Positions 25,759 through 38,873 of a stretch of DNA of 64,000 bases are shown here, in pieces. How positions within the stretch are numbered: position 1 is the stretch's first letter; the number at the start of each line of letters is the position of its first letter. A program made the position numbers and the translations under genes. The DNA is from Amoebidium appalachense (Eukaryota; Ichthyosporea): the NCBI GenBank assembly GCA_963693365.1, contig CAVNZM010000008.1, positions 620,001-684,000 of the forward strand, read 5' to 3'. Under the pieces are notes generated by a model that saw only the letters and a list, made by a program, of their open reading frames with translations, had not been told where the DNA came from and did no database searches.

Positions 25759-26623
25759 GGAGGTAGGAAAGAGGGTTGGGAGGTTATATATCACAGATCT
25801 AGAAGGCAAGCCTTTTACAATATTCAAAATGTGGATCATCATCATGATATTGAGACTGGGCATTCCCTGCTGATAAGCCGCCCATCGAATACGATGTTTA
25901 TTTGACTCGGTAGTATGCATAGTATTGCAAATTTCCGACATACGCTTTATTTCTGCATGATTTTACACAGTAACTTAGTAGTACATTGTCAAAAACAACG
26001 AAAACAATGATAAAGATTCGGCCAGTCAATTCCCCATGCATACAATGCATGGTTAAATTTTATTCTCTATGGCATCATCAATAGCAAGGGGCATAGGTTT
26101 GTGGCCCACAAGCTCTAATTAGGTACACTAGAATCCATAAAGTAAGCCGTGTACTCATACTGTCGAGCATAGCAAGCCCATTAGAATATTTAGGGCCATA
26201 AGCACACATAAGACTATCTGGCACTGAGCACATACCTGCTCCAAATCATACATACTTTCGCATACTGTAACATCAACATTGCAGCAAACATCCCCCCCCC
26301 CCCCCCCCCCCCCCCTCTCACTTATCCACCCACCCACCCAACCACCTGCACAGACCCCAATGCTAAAAACAGCAATTTGAAAAGATACTTCGCAAATTTT
26401 AACGACATTTAAAACTTTTTAGTCAGATAAAAGTCGACGGACGGCAAAAGAAAACTTGCAGTCTAGCAATAAGAAAGCCAGACTCCTTCAATTATCAACA
26501 CATACATGCACGTGTTGCCATGATTAAAGACACCTTTCTATGTGGGCCTGATCACAGAAACCAACACATCATTATTGCACTAAGTTAAAGACACCAACAC
26601 ATACATACCATTATACCAATTCA

Positions 26624-28495
26624 TCATTTGGTGCCACCGCCATGCACACTCACACTTTCATACGACTTAAAAGATTTACCACACCGCGTCGACCTAAACA
26701 CAATATTATCGACCAGATTACCTACCCCCTGGTTATTTCCGGCCGCATATGCCTGCAGGGCCACTCTCGTGACCGTCTGGCCCTCAGGCACAGTGTAGGT
26801 GGCCACAATTAGCCTCCATGCCCCCGTGGTTGTTGCATAGGTGCCCAGGGTCACCATGTTGTTGATGCTGGACCCTGCACCCGGTGAGCCCACTAGGGCC
26901 GCTACTGTCTCGGTGGTGATGCGACCACGGTGGTAGAAGGAGAGCTGCATGCTGTCACCTGGTACGGTACGGACGTCTTGCCATACCTGCGAGAAAAGTG
27001 TGTGTCAGCGGAGATGAACATGTGGGTTGTATCTTTGTGTGTGTGTGTGTGTTTGGTGTTTGGCTGTTTGAAAAATGGAGGGTTGGGGGGGGGGGGGGGG
27101 GGGGGGGGGTAGGGGGGATGGAGTCCTGTATCTAAGTTTTGCCTAGTACTTCAATGTGTGTGAGCCGCTGCCTAAACATAACATTGTGTGGTCTCCATGC
27201 GCATAGTGTGCATGGTGTGTTCTGTACTTGCATGTGTGCATGTGTTCCTGCACGTGTGTTTGCTAGGAGTGCACTGTGGTTACGTACCAGTGCTGGCTTC
27301 GTACCCTGGAGCTCAATAAACTGCCGGCCGCTGGGTGCCGTGATGCCCTGAAACCCACTCTGCCAGATTTCAAACCCCATGTCCGTCGACTGCCAGGGGG
27401 CCATATCCACCAATGGCACCATCCTAAATGGGTGGCTGATGGTGGGGGACTCAAAGTCTCCATTTTGAAGCGCACTCGTGGGGTCAGAACATGACAGGCA
27501 CGTACGCCCATCCCCGTAGTACCCCGTGCCGCACGTGCACGTGTAGCTGCCCTCCGTGTCCGTGCACACCCCCCCTGTGGGTGCGCACGTGTGGCTGGTA
27601 GACGCGCATTCGTTGATGTTCTGGCATGTTCTGCCGTCACCCGTGTAACCCGCATTGCACGTGCATGCAAAGCTGCTGGGCGTGTCCATGCACGTGGCCT
27701 GTGGGCTGCACAGGGCCCCAGCACCCACACTGCATTCGTCGTAGGGTTGGCAGCGCCCATCCACGGGCCGGTACCCGGGATCACACAGGCAGTGGGACCG
27801 GCCCGGCTCGTTAATGCACGTGGCATGCTCCCCACAGCGGTTGGGCTGCACGGCACACTCGTCGATGTCTGGGAAAGGAAGAGGGTTAGAACGCAATACA
27901 AGGCACCACGGCAACAGGAGTGAGCAACAAAACAACAACAATAATACTAATCAGTAATAATAACAATTATATTAGTAATTCCCCTAAATATAAACAACAA
28001 TAAAAAACAGGACGCCAGTGTGCATGGCAGCTGGCATTCACAACAGGGCAGGGTAAGTAAGTACCTGTGCAGACGATACCGTTGCCGGTGTACCCCTGCA
28101 CACACGTGCATGTGTAGGTGGAGCCTGGGCCGCTGTCTGTGCACGTGGCATTCACGTGGCAGGGGTTGCTGGTGCACGGTGGCGCAAGGGCTGTGTGGGA
28201 ATACGATTAGCACCCATGCAGAGCACGTGTAGATCACTTCTAGGACCATATAGCAAGCACACTAACCACCAATCGGGGGCTTGAGTGTGTAGCATTAGTA
28301 TGCGATTGTGCATATATGCAAGAGATACGGGAGTTACGTGACGAAGAGGAACATTTTGAAGCACGATGGAATGTGGGGGGGGGGGGGGGGGGGGGGGGAA
28401 GAAAGAATGTGTTACAGATTACAAATTATGCACAATCATGACCAACATCAAAAATGCAGATTAGGCAAATAAGGAGCAAACAAAGGGAGAGGGAG

Positions 28496-28553
<58 letters not shown>

Positions 28554-28880
28554 GGAGGGGGTGTTCTTACGCGCACAATCACGACCATTGCCCCCATAGC
28601 CCGCCTGGCACGCACACTCGAAGCTGCCGTCTGTGTCTGTGCACTTTGCACTATGGTGGCACGGCCGGCCGATGGCACACTCATCAATGTTTGTACACGT
28701 GCGCCCGTCACCCATGAAGCCTGGCTTGCACGTGCACGTGTAGCTACCTTCGGAGTTGGTGCACGTGGCATGCACGTGGCACGACCCCGCACTAGCACAT
28801 TCGTTGATGTCTGGGGGTAAATGCCAGGCACGTAAGATACTAGGTTGGTTCCCCCCCCCCCCCCCCCCCCCCCCTCTCCC

Positions 28881-28915
<35 letters not shown>

Positions 28916-29233
28916 CTCCCCTCCCCCCCCCCTTCCCCTTTCGGCGCCCCCCTCTCCCTCCCTCCCCTACCCCCTCTCCCCAGAGATACATGCACCTACT
29001 ACCCTCCCCCAACACCCACGTATGAAACATGATCAAGCAAACATCACACACAAGCAGTTGGATACGTACCCACACATGTGGCGCCGTTGCCCTCGTATCC
29101 GCGGTTACACGTGCACGCAAAGCCACCCGGTTTGTTCTCGCACGTGGCATGCACGTGGCAGACGGAGGAGGTGCACTCGTCGTAATCTGCATGGGTACGC
29201 ATGGGTACGGGCAGAACATGCAAAAATCAACGC

Positions 29234-29264
<31 letters not shown>

Positions 29265-30110
29265 CACTTGCATCTCTGTCATTGTGTGCAGTCATTGCGT
29301 GCAGTGTAGGGGCCACTCACCAGCACACGCTTTGCCGTTGCCCACGAATCCCTTGTTGCACGTGCAGGTGAAGCTGCCGTCCGTATCCGTGCACGTGGCA
29401 TAGAGGTGGCACTGCCTGGCCGATGCACACTCGTCGATGTTGCTGCACGTGAGCCCTGTGCCGTTGTAGCCCGCGCTGCACGTGCACGTGTAGCTGCCGT
29501 TTGTGTTTGTGCACGTGGCATGCACGTGGCAGGGGCTGGGCGGGGCTGCACACTCGTTGATATCTGTGGCGGAATTAATGGTTAGATCAGGCCTTCTCAC
29601 CACCAGGCAGTTGGATAGTGTGTCTTCATTCCTGTTATATATTTACTACCATCACCGCCACCACCACCACCACTATCATTACCATTATTACTACCACTAT
29701 TAATATCATCATCATCAAGTTATTATTATTATTATGGGGAGGGCAGGGGGGGGGAGGGGGAGGCAGGTTGCACTCACCAGAGCACGTCTTACCGTCCCCC
29801 GTGAATCCAGTGTTGCACGTGCACGTGAAGCTTCCAGGCCCATCTATGCACGTGGCATTCTCATGGCACCTCCTGTATGTCTTGCACTCATCGATGTTCG
29901 TGCACGTCACACCATTCCCCCCATAGCCCTGGTTGCATGCGCACGTGTAGCTGCCATTTGCGTTTGTGCACGTGGCATCCTTGTGGCAGACGGGGGGCTG
30001 GGCTTGACACTCGTTGCGGTCTGAGGGGTAATGACGTCAGAACAGAGGGCCTGCACGTACTGCGAATCTGGACTGTGTCGTAATGCATGCGGTTAGGTAC
30101 ATGCACATCA

Positions 30111-30144
<34 letters not shown>

Positions 30145-30887
30145 GGGGGGGGGGGGGGGGGGGGGAGGGAGGGGGGTGAGAGGGGGAAGGGGGGAGGGGG
30201 TATACCAGTGCAGTTGAGGCCGGTCCCTTCATACCCCTTGTTGCACGTGCACGTGAAGCTGCCGTCCGTATCCGTGCACGTGGCATAGAGGTGGCACTGC
30301 CTGGCCGATGCACACTCGTCGATGTTGCTGCACGTGAGCCCTGTGCCGTTGTAGCCCGCGCTGCACGTGCACGTGTAGCTGCCGTTTGTGTTTGTGCACG
30401 TGGCATGCACGTGGCAGGGGCTGGGTGTGGCTGCACACTCGTTGATGTCTGCAAAAGGAAAGAAATATCAGTGATGGTTAGCTAAAGAAGACACTAGAAA
30501 GAAAACTTGAGTACCACTTGCACAGTGAAGGTATCATAAGGCAAGAAGAAATCTCTTGATCAACCCCCCCCCCCCCCCCCCCCCCCAAAGCAGAAAACTT
30601 CAGCACAGGAAACGAGACTACTCACCATCACATGAATTTGCACCCTGCTTGAACCCCCCCTTGCAGGGGCACGTGAAGCTGCCCACCGTGTCCACACACA
30701 CCGAGTTTGCATCTTTGCAGGGTTGGGACCCCCCCACACACTCATCAATATTCACACATTGCAGCCCCGTGCCGGTGTACCCTCGGTTGCAAATGCAGTT
30801 GAACCCCCCCACGTCGTTCACACACGTGGCCTGGGGGTGGCACACCACCGTCGTGTTCTGGGAGGCACACTCGTCGAGGTCTATGGG

Positions 30888-30956
<69 letters not shown>

Positions 30957-31554
30957 GGGGGGGGGGGGATGAGTGAGTAATTGGGACGTGGGGTCCACAA
31001 ACACATGACTTTACAGTGAAGATCAGGCAACACACAGGGCTGTAGGGGTTGCAAATAGTCTGTGGCACGTACCCTGGCAGGCCAGACCATTCCCCATAAA
31101 GCCCATGTTGCACACACACTGGAAGCTTCCATCAGTGTCCAAACACGTGCCGTACACGTGGCAGTTGTGTGTCGCCGATGCACACTCGTTGATGTTGGAA
31201 CACTGTGCTCCGGTGCCTGTGTACCCGGCATTGCACGTGCAGCGGTAGCTGCCGTCGCTGTTGGTGCACGTGGCATCCGAGTGGCACAGGTAGTGGTTGT
31301 TGCCGCTGCACTCGTCCCGGTCTGTGTGTGTGTGTGTGTGTGTGAAGATAAATGTGGGAGCTAGAAAATCACACAGCAAACATGGCAAATATACTACAAT
31401 CATCATCTGCCGAGTGCATTTTCAACGTGGCCTCGGGCTACAGGCGCAAAGAGTTTTTCTGCGTGGTGTTCATTTCCTTTCTTTTATTCTTTCTCTCTTC
31501 CTTACTTTCTTCTTCTTCCCTTTTTCCTTTTTTTTTATTTTATTTTTTTTTTCT

Positions 31555-31591
<37 letters not shown>

Positions 31592-32038
31592 AGGGGGAGG
31601 AAACAGGCTACTCACCCACACACGTTGTCTTGCCATCACCGTCGTACCCAGATAGGCACGTGCACGTGTAGCTGCCCTCCGTGTCTCTGCACTCTGCCTT
31701 CTGGTGGCATGGTCGTGCACTGCACTCGTCCACATTTGCACACTGCAGCCCCGACCCTGCATAGCCCTTGTTGCACGTGCAGGTGGCATCGTGGCTGCCG
31801 TTGTCTGTGCACGTGGCATGCACGTGGCACTGCACGGCATTGGGCCCACTGCACCGCGCCATCACTGCAACATGGTATATGTGAGTGCCTGGATCCAAGT
31901 TTTTTAAATCCACTTGCTGTATGAGTTGTTTTTTTCGTTGGCTTTCAACTAGATGAATGTTCTGGTTGGGAAGAGACTATGGGTGGTGGTGGTTGTGTAG
32001 ACGTGTGTGCTTGTTTGTGAAACTGTGTTTACTCTCGG

Positions 32039-32077
<39 letters not shown>

Positions 32078-32829
32078 AAGCAAGGAGGAGGAGGAGGGGG
32101 GAGAGGGGTAAGTGTACCTGTGCACTTGCCGGCTGTCAAGGTGTAAGGCGGAACACATGCGGTACAAATTGATATGCCATCAGCCCCACACGTATAGTTG
32201 GTGCAGAGGGGGTCCAGGAATACACCTGTAGGGTAGGGTTAAAAAGTGTTACAAAAAGAAAAATGCACGAAGCACATGTAGAGGTACTAAAGCCTAAAAA
32301 AGGTGTTGGCAAACGCGAACAACAAGCACACCTCAGGAGACAAAGTATGCGCACCACACGCACACATTTCCGCAAAAGATTGGCAGCAAATGACCCATAG
32401 AACAGACAAAACATTTGATTAAAGGGCAAGAGAGGGGAAATGTTTCCTACCAGCATAGGGGGTGCCAGTGAGGGTTGCTGTGCCCTCCAGGGCGAGATAT
32501 GCCACACTGCTGGGGGCAACCTGTGCACGCTCAGAATCCCGGCACGTGTCACGGTCCCCCGTTACGTCCACCCCATTGGTTGCCCAGTTGCCTAGCAACC
32601 GCACCGTCTGCCAATCGTTTGCTTCGGGATGTGCGCCGTAGCCACCAATCATCGAAGCCGATGAGTAGCGCTGGCGGAATGTGATTCGTGGCTTGGAAGT
32701 GGTTGGCGTGAACTTGACTTCTTGTGCTTCAAACCTGAATTGGGGGGGGGGGGGGGGGGGGGAGATGATTGGGGTGAGTTCCATGGTATAAGATACAACT
32801 GGGTTTTTTTTTGTTTTTTTTCTTTTTTG

Positions 32830-32860
<31 letters not shown>

Positions 32861-34621
32861 TGAATGCGGAACACGGTACAAAGTACGCATACACGACGAG
32901 AAGCATGGTGCAGGACACATGCAAAGGCAAACATTCAAGTATGCAACATCAGCCATGTGCACAGTATGCGTCATAAGCAGAGCCCATCCTCAGGGAGGAC
33001 CCAAGTCATCAATTGCGTCTGAGTTTCGACCCCTTAGCCCGCGTATATACGACACTCCAACGGGGGGGGGGGGGGGGGGGGGGGGGGGGGCTGTTGGGCA
33101 TGTGTGGTGAATCAGTAAGAGGCACTAGAGGCGTGGTGGTTTGGTGTATCGTGGCACCTAATAACTTGGAATCATTTGTAGAGCCACTCGGGGGAGAGGG
33201 GGGGGGGGGGGGGGTACAACTGCCACCCTGGTGTTTGCATGTGCACGTGCCAGTGTGTGTGTGTCTGTCTGTGTGCACGTGCCAGTGTGTGTGTGTGTGT
33301 GTCTGTGTGCACGTGCCAGTGTGTGTGTGTGTCTGTCTGTGTGCACGTGCCAGTGTGTGTGTGTCTGTCTGTGTGCACGTGCCAGTGTGTGTGTGTGTGT
33401 GTCTCTGTCTGTGTGCACGTGCCAGTGTGTGTGTGTGTGTGTGTCTGTGTGCACGTGCCAGTGTGTGTGTGTGTCTGTGTGCACGTGCACGACATACCTG
33501 ACAGCACCCCATAGGCCCACACCAGGCGTCACCGCCACAAACCCGACATCCTCAGGGTACTGGGGGGTGACTTCGTATGTGGACACTAGGCCCACGGCCA
33601 GGGTGCTTGCTGTCAGTTGGCGGTGGTTTGAGCGCACATAGCGGCCCAGTCTTAGTCTGTGGTTGTAGTTGTACGACGTCTGGATGCTGCTGAGTGCTAC
33701 TGGCGCCTGCTGGAAGATTCCGCATGGAAACGTGACCGTGGCAAGGTTGGGGTAGCTCACGTTGGGGGCTACACCGGCAAGAAGGAGCTGCAGGGGGTGG
33801 GTGGGTTAGGGTCAAGTGGTGATAAAACATGTGTAATGTGTTTATGGGACGTGGGGAATGCACTGATCCACGGGCCTGCAAGCATGCACTCACTGTGACA
33901 ATCAAAAAGAAGGAAATGCAAGCAAATGGAAGGTCGAGAAGACGGGCACATGACTGCAACAATTAATCGAAACACATACCTGTGGCTGGCCGGTGCTTGT
34001 CTGGCCAATCAAAAAGAGGCCTCGCCTGACAGCCAGCCAATGGGCTGTCTCCTTTACGTCCCCATTGATGCGGCAGAAGGGGGTCTCTGCCCGCACGTCA
34101 AAGCACCAATTGCTGCCTTGGCACCCCGCAGCAGTACCGTACCTCACCGAATAGACGTGGCCCACCGCAGCATTGATGCCATTTTTAGACAGTGCGCCTA
34201 TAATTAGCACTGGGCCAGCCGTGCCATAGTCGATTTTGGGATCCAGGTTGACGGTTTGGGGTTTGTTTCCGAGACCATCCACCCGGCCCACTTGGCCGAT
34301 GGCCGTGGGTTCAGATGTTGCACGCACCTCTGTGGAAATGGCTGTTTTTTTTTTTTTTTTTTTTTTTTTTTTGGGGGGGGGGGGGGGGGGGGAGGTTGCT
34401 TCAGCCAATCTGCCCAGCATGGTACGGACCTTTTCCCGGGCATCATTATCACATCCATTTTTTATCTCGTGCTGTTTGTTTTCAAGGTCTTTTATCTAGA
34501 GTCCCTCTCCCTCTCTCCTTGGCTTCATTCACAGTCTTCTTTTTTCTGCATTTTCCTCTAGCCCATAAAGGTTTGCTGCCTTCTTATTTCATTTTTCTCA
34601 TTTCTGGTTGTGGTGGTGGCG

Positions 34622-34670
<49 letters not shown>

Positions 34671-34832
34671 GACGTGTGCGCATGGGCGTTTGGAGGGGTG
34701 CGTATGTGTACCTGCCATGGCCTGTAGGGTGGCGAGGAGGGCAAACCAAACCGCCAAAGCAATTGACGACCATCTCATTGGCCGGCGGCCAGTGCGCCAT
34801 AGCCTTTTTTGGCAGTAGTTATTATTTGCCAT
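26624..34832 (-). CDS. Secreted multi-EGF protein with N-terminal beta-sandwich repeats and C-terminal jelly-roll domain, sixteen exons
   Basis: Exons (5' to 3'): 34832-34712, 34329-33980, 33787-33498, 32734-32451, 32225-32118, 31864-31616, 31321-31073, 30880-30626, 30448-30206, 30020-29778, 29563-29321, 29186-29070, 28810-28571, 28190-28065, 27868-27288, 26986-26624. All phases agree and give 1353 residues. The signal peptide is at Met19 onward ([21 protein letters not shown]), so ATG 34778 is an alternative start. Residues 41-348 are three related ~100-residue units of the secreted type with an 'ETxxxLAVxxG' ending. Next is a Cys-rich linker, then about 19 EGF-like modules, many starting D(I/V)(D/N)EC (calcium-binding type). 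The C-terminal 170 residues begin NGDFESP and include RQFIELQGT, as in jelly-roll carbohydrate-binding domains. No membrane helix or GPI signal is seen. A matrix or adhesion role is inferred. Confidence 0.88.
28503..28552. repeat. Uninterrupted G50 run in EGF-gene intron 13
   Basis: Fifty consecutive G on the plus strand, so C50 on the coding strand. It starts 18 bases beyond the donor of the exon that ends at 28571. Confidence 0.95.
29352..29563 (-). repeat. Near-identical duplicated EGF exon, copy B (exon 11)
   Basis: This 212-base tract matches 30237-30448 (exon 9) with only about four or five differences, including many synonymous positions. It covers the exon from its acceptor side to the last EGF loop; the 30 bases at the donor end differ. 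Confidence 0.92.
30237..30448 (-). repeat. Near-identical duplicated EGF exon, copy A (exon 9)
   Basis: See the partner at 29352-29563. Both encode the module pair with [22 protein letters not shown] and CHLYATC. The flanking introns are not similar. Confidence 0.92.
30890..30968. repeat. (TG)n plus G-run in EGF-gene intron 7
   Basis: On the coding strand this is a C-run followed by (CA)n that leads through CACAACCCATAG into the exon 8 acceptor at 30881. Confidence 0.93.
32859..33040 (-). repeat. Intron-resident dispersed repeat, copy 2 (EGF gene intron 3), longest copy
   Basis: On the coding strand it begins GGTCGAAACTC, continues with TTGATGACTT and a GGCTCTGCTTATGACGCATACT part, and ends GTACCGTGTTCCGCATTCAA then a C-run. 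The first half matches 60857-61000 and the second half matches 57157-57222. Confidence 0.72.
33237..33491. repeat. ~30-bp minisatellite with TGCACGTGCCAG core, EGF gene intron 3
   Basis: About eight copies of GTGCACGTGCCAGTGTGTGT, each followed by a variable (GT)n and TCTGTCTGT part, end at the donor of exon 3. Units vary from about 25 to 36 bases by TG number. Confidence 0.93.
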
Positions 34833-36973
34833 TCTCAGCACTGCAGTCCCATATTTTCTGTGCACGTTTTTCGGTGTTAGTGTGATACCATTCGAAAAAA
34901 ATACTGCACATGTGCACAATTTCTATCAATAAAGCCGCACATGTGCTTTGGATCTGCCAGAGTGCACCCAGTGAGTGGGCATGCACATCCGGACTGCCAT
35001 AGCATGACACATGTAGGTGTTAATGTCCTACATGCCAACAATAGGTGCACAGACATAACCCCCACGTGTGCACAATTCAACAGTGTGTACATACATATCG
35101 CTCTTCTGCCATACAGTGTGTAGGGCATGCCACGTGTACTTCACTACATATAAAAGGACGATCAGTGCAGTGACTGTCCAGGTATGTGCTACTGTGTGTG
35201 CACATATCAAAGTTTTATTTACACGTGCTCTGACACCAGTGGAAAGAAAAACTAGAAAGTCGTGTCATGATTCAATAGTAGCCTGAAAATCGCGGTCGCT
35301 TGATAACTCCGGCTCGCCACCCCAAAATTAAAAGATCCAGTTAAAAATGAGAAGAAAATTAAGGCAACCAAAAAAAACAAAAAAACAAAAAAACAAAAAA
35401 ACATTAACACCTTGGATTTTTTTTTTTTTTTTTTTTTTGAAATTTTGCTGCGGTTCAAAAATAACCAGCACAGTCCCAGCTGAACCGAACCATCTCCCCA
35501 AAATAAAAATAATAAAAAGCGGTGGATAAGCCTTGAACCAAACACAAACGGAATCGAGAAAAGCAGCCAGAAAACAGTGATAAATAAAACACAAATAACA
35601 GCAGAGCGATATGCTCGCGTGCGTTGTGTTTGACAAAGTGTGCATGCACCAGAAAATTGTGTAAGATGTGTATAAGAATGTAAAATCTTCAGCGTGCACG
35701 TGCATACATGGTGCATGTGGCCTGTGACTGGGTGTTTGTGTGTGTGTGTGTGTGTGTGTGTGCGTGCCCGCGCCCATTGTGTGTGCGTGTGTGCCCATCT
35801 GACCCAGAAGCACAGATACACGCACAGACACGCGCAATCAGATGATAGCCCACACATGTGTGTTCGCCACTTGTCTGCATCTGTGTGCATCTGCAAATGC
35901 ATGTGCTTGGAGGTCTGCTACTTACACCAAAACTACCCATCTGTGCAGGGCGAGTCTTTACAATGTCCAAGTCTGCATCACGTTTTTGTCCGCAGGATTT
36001 TGGTATGACACTCGTGTACAGAAAGTTTCATACATTGACTCTTATCTATTGTAATTGGCTATCTGTCAAACAATTTACAAGCTTTGATTATCCAACCGCA
36101 ATGCACTCGTCCAGAAAACTTCGTCTGATCGCACGTTCCATGATCGTTGTACATCTTACAATTGTTATAAGAATTGCCGAACAACCTCTGGGAGCTTCAC
36201 AGTAGCTTGCGGTGCATTTCATGGAGTTCTATCATACACTGACTCGCTTAACGATGTTTTCACTACCGTAATTTCCATGCCCGACTTGCCAGGTTGGAGT
36301 GACATCGTCAAACCTAGACCAACAATCAAGCAAGATGAGAGAAAAAGAAAAAAAGCAAGTAACATGATGCAACGCAAGAGGCTTTTCTTTTCACCCGGTT
36401 CATGCTCACCTTATATGTAGGCAATAGCTGACTGGTGCACCTGTCACAGAGATTGCCCCCCTGGCGGTGGCGGGAACACACGTATACCGTGTGCTGTTTG
36501 TGTCTATCTTGGTAGTATGCAGGCCTATGCTTTTGTTCTTGCCGCTAAGAGTGTCTAAGTGGCTATATAGAAAGCTGGATTTGACGGGCATGTACTGTGT
36601 GTACCTATACAGGTATTTTTATTTAGCTAAGGCTGCTAAGGGGCGTGTTTGGAACCAAAACACAGGCCGGAGTTGTCAGCCCTGCTGTCAGACGGTGTGT
36701 GAATTCTCGTTGGAGCACTTGAGCAATAGGTCCTGTTGTTTTTTCCGTATGCCATAGATACTCAGCTTTACACACCATATATTCATCCACATGCACGGAG
36801 CACACTATATTGGACTATCAATGATTTTTAGATGCTATTTCAAAACCCAGGGCCCCGTGACAAACATGAGGGGAATTGCCTGACGCCAGTGAGTGTACTG
36901 AACTCCCCTGGCAGGCCGATGTGCCGTCAGAAAAATGGTGCTTCAACGCCAATTGGTGAGGCCACCAATCCGG

Positions 36974-37140
36974 TGCTGGCAGCTTGTGCTTGCTGGAATG
37001 CGCAAGGGAACTTCGTGATCCCGGAAGTTCGGAACTGGCTTGTGCTTCCTGGAATGCGCAAGAGAACTTCGTGATCCTGGAACTACTACTGGAACTGGCA
37101 GCTTGTGCTTGCTGGAATGCGCAAGAGAACTTCGTGATCC
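36974..37140. repeat. Three-copy tandem repeat with TTGCTGGAATGCGCAAG core
   Basis: Units contain GCTTGTGCTTGCTGGAATGC then GCAAGAGAACTTCGTGATCC and are separated by about 52 and 62 bases, with different-length spacers (GGAAGTTCGGAACTGG versus GGAACTACTACTGGAACTGG). An open frame crosses them but has no other support. Confidence 0.88.
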
Positions 37141-37686
37141 CTACTACATGTCTTACCTTGTTAGGCGTTAGAATTTTGTTGAATATAAAGCAAAAGTGGG
37201 ATTGAAAAGAAGCAAAGAGGCAGAATGTGCAAAACTTAAACTGAAAATCATATCATATCTCACCAGAAGAAGAATTGAAGTTAAAGTTTCAAATAATAAA
37301 AATCATCATTCATGCGTTCCAGTACTGATCGACAAGGCTCTCCGCCGAGTTCCGGGGCAATTGTCGGCTAAAATAATAAATGACAAAAAGCCAATGATCG
37401 AATACAACAAGATTTGGGAACGGCCATTACGAGACGCACTCCAAATATTAGGTGCTTTTTTAATTTTTACATGATTTATTACAAAAATGAATCCTTGTAC
37501 ACAAAAATATGATGAGAATCTTGCGCTACTTTCTGGGCTCTGAAGACATAGAGCCCTACAGACTGAAGCTATTTATTAGTGTTACCCAATTTATCTGTTT
37601 CTACCAATCGGATTGCGTGAGGTCAAAACGATCGATTTGACCAATCACAATGAGCAATGGCACTCAGTTGAAGCCAATCCAAAACT

Positions 37687-38051
37687 GAGCCGCTTCGCGT
37701 TAATCTAAATATCTAAATATCTAGATTGTTAAATTTACGTATAAATTTTCCGCAATCCGATCGATCTATTAAATTTGTAAAGTTTACTTAAATTTAGATC
37801 GATTTCGACCTTCTTCCAGATGAGCGCATCTGGAAGAGGGGGGGCCGGGGGGGGATGTCTAGGATGAGACGATTGGTCCGTGGAACTCGCCTAAATATCT
37901 CTTATCCAATAGAATAACGATCTACGATCTCGATAATTCAGTTTCTAAACTGCTCTACGCGAATCGAGCAGACTTTTAGATATTTAGAGAACGGCATTGG
38001 TTCTCTAAATTCGCTGAGTATTTAGATATTTAGATCAACGCGAAGCGGCTC
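37687..38051. mobile_element. MITE-like element with ~33-bp terminal inverted repeats
   Basis: The left end GAGCCGCTTCGCGTTAATCT, continuing AAATATCTAAATA, is matched at the right end by its reverse complement, with one difference in 33 bases. The bases ACT occur directly outside both ends (37684-37686 and 38052-38054) as a possible 3-bp target-site duplication. The 365-bp interior has no coding frame. It contains further hairpins: CTTCCAGATG-AGCG-CATCTGGAAG at about 37812-37835, and TTTAGAGAAC paired with GTTCTCTAAA near 37983-38010. A 3-bp duplication is typical of PIF/Harbinger-type elements, but the family is not certain. Confidence 0.8.
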
Positions 38052-38755
38052 ACTGATGTCAATGCCGCAACCAGGGTTTGAAATGTGTGTTTTGGGTATG
38101 TAGGTAGCTTTCCCCCAGGGTGTATGACCTTAATAGAGACACCAATCAGTATTTTTTGGTAGCTTGAGACCCTTTAGGCGTAAATGGTTGGAAATGCTAA
38201 TACAGTACATATGTTGGTGGTGTAGTTGGTGCGTTATGGTCCATGGAGACCAAATTTCAGAAAGCTAGGGACCCCCCAGATCACTGGCGCGTCCCCCGCG
38301 ATCACGGTCATTCTTGGAGACCGCCACTTCGGAAGGGTGGGCGTCCTCCGCATTCTTGCCTCTTGGTCTATTTCCTCGCGCCTGAGTGGCCTTAATTTTT
38401 TTTTATTTTTTTATGCCCTTGCTAACATTTAAAGGTTTTTGTTCTAAATATAGTGCTTTGCCTACAAGTTTGTTCGAGTGAAGTCACACGGTTGGCACTG
38501 CGGCATCCGTGACTCGATCATGTCACTCACGGTAGTCTTCCGATGGCCCCTCGCGGCATGGAACAATGACGTCACCACAAGTCTACCAGTCTACAAAATT
38601 ATTCGGCGTCCAGACTCGCCACGGATCACACTGAAGTTGCGAAGATCGATGCGCGCACACAACCACACAGGCCCACGTGTGTGTCGAACATCAGCTGGAG
38701 GGGATAGTAGCCGTTTATAGTATTTTCCATATATAGTAGTATAGTAGCTGTGAGA

Positions 38756-38842
38756 ATGGCGGAGGAGGAGGCAAGGGTGCCGCACGAGGAGGAAGAGAGT
38801 GACGAGGAGCCCACGGCAGAGGGGGCAGTGGCTGCAGACGGC

Positions 38843-38873
<31 letters not shown>

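Larger units (their letters stand above)
34833..38755. other. Intergenic, between divergent EGF and NMT genes
   Basis: No exon is supported. It contains an A/T-run cluster at 35370-35440, a (TG)n at 35737-35761, a three-copy tandem repeat at 36974-37140, the MITE-like element at 37687-38051, and AT-rich promoter-like sequence before NMT. Confidence 0.55.

Noticed and set aside
36467-37474. Open frames around the three-copy repeat
   Set aside because: They change frame between repeats and have no domain or splice support.
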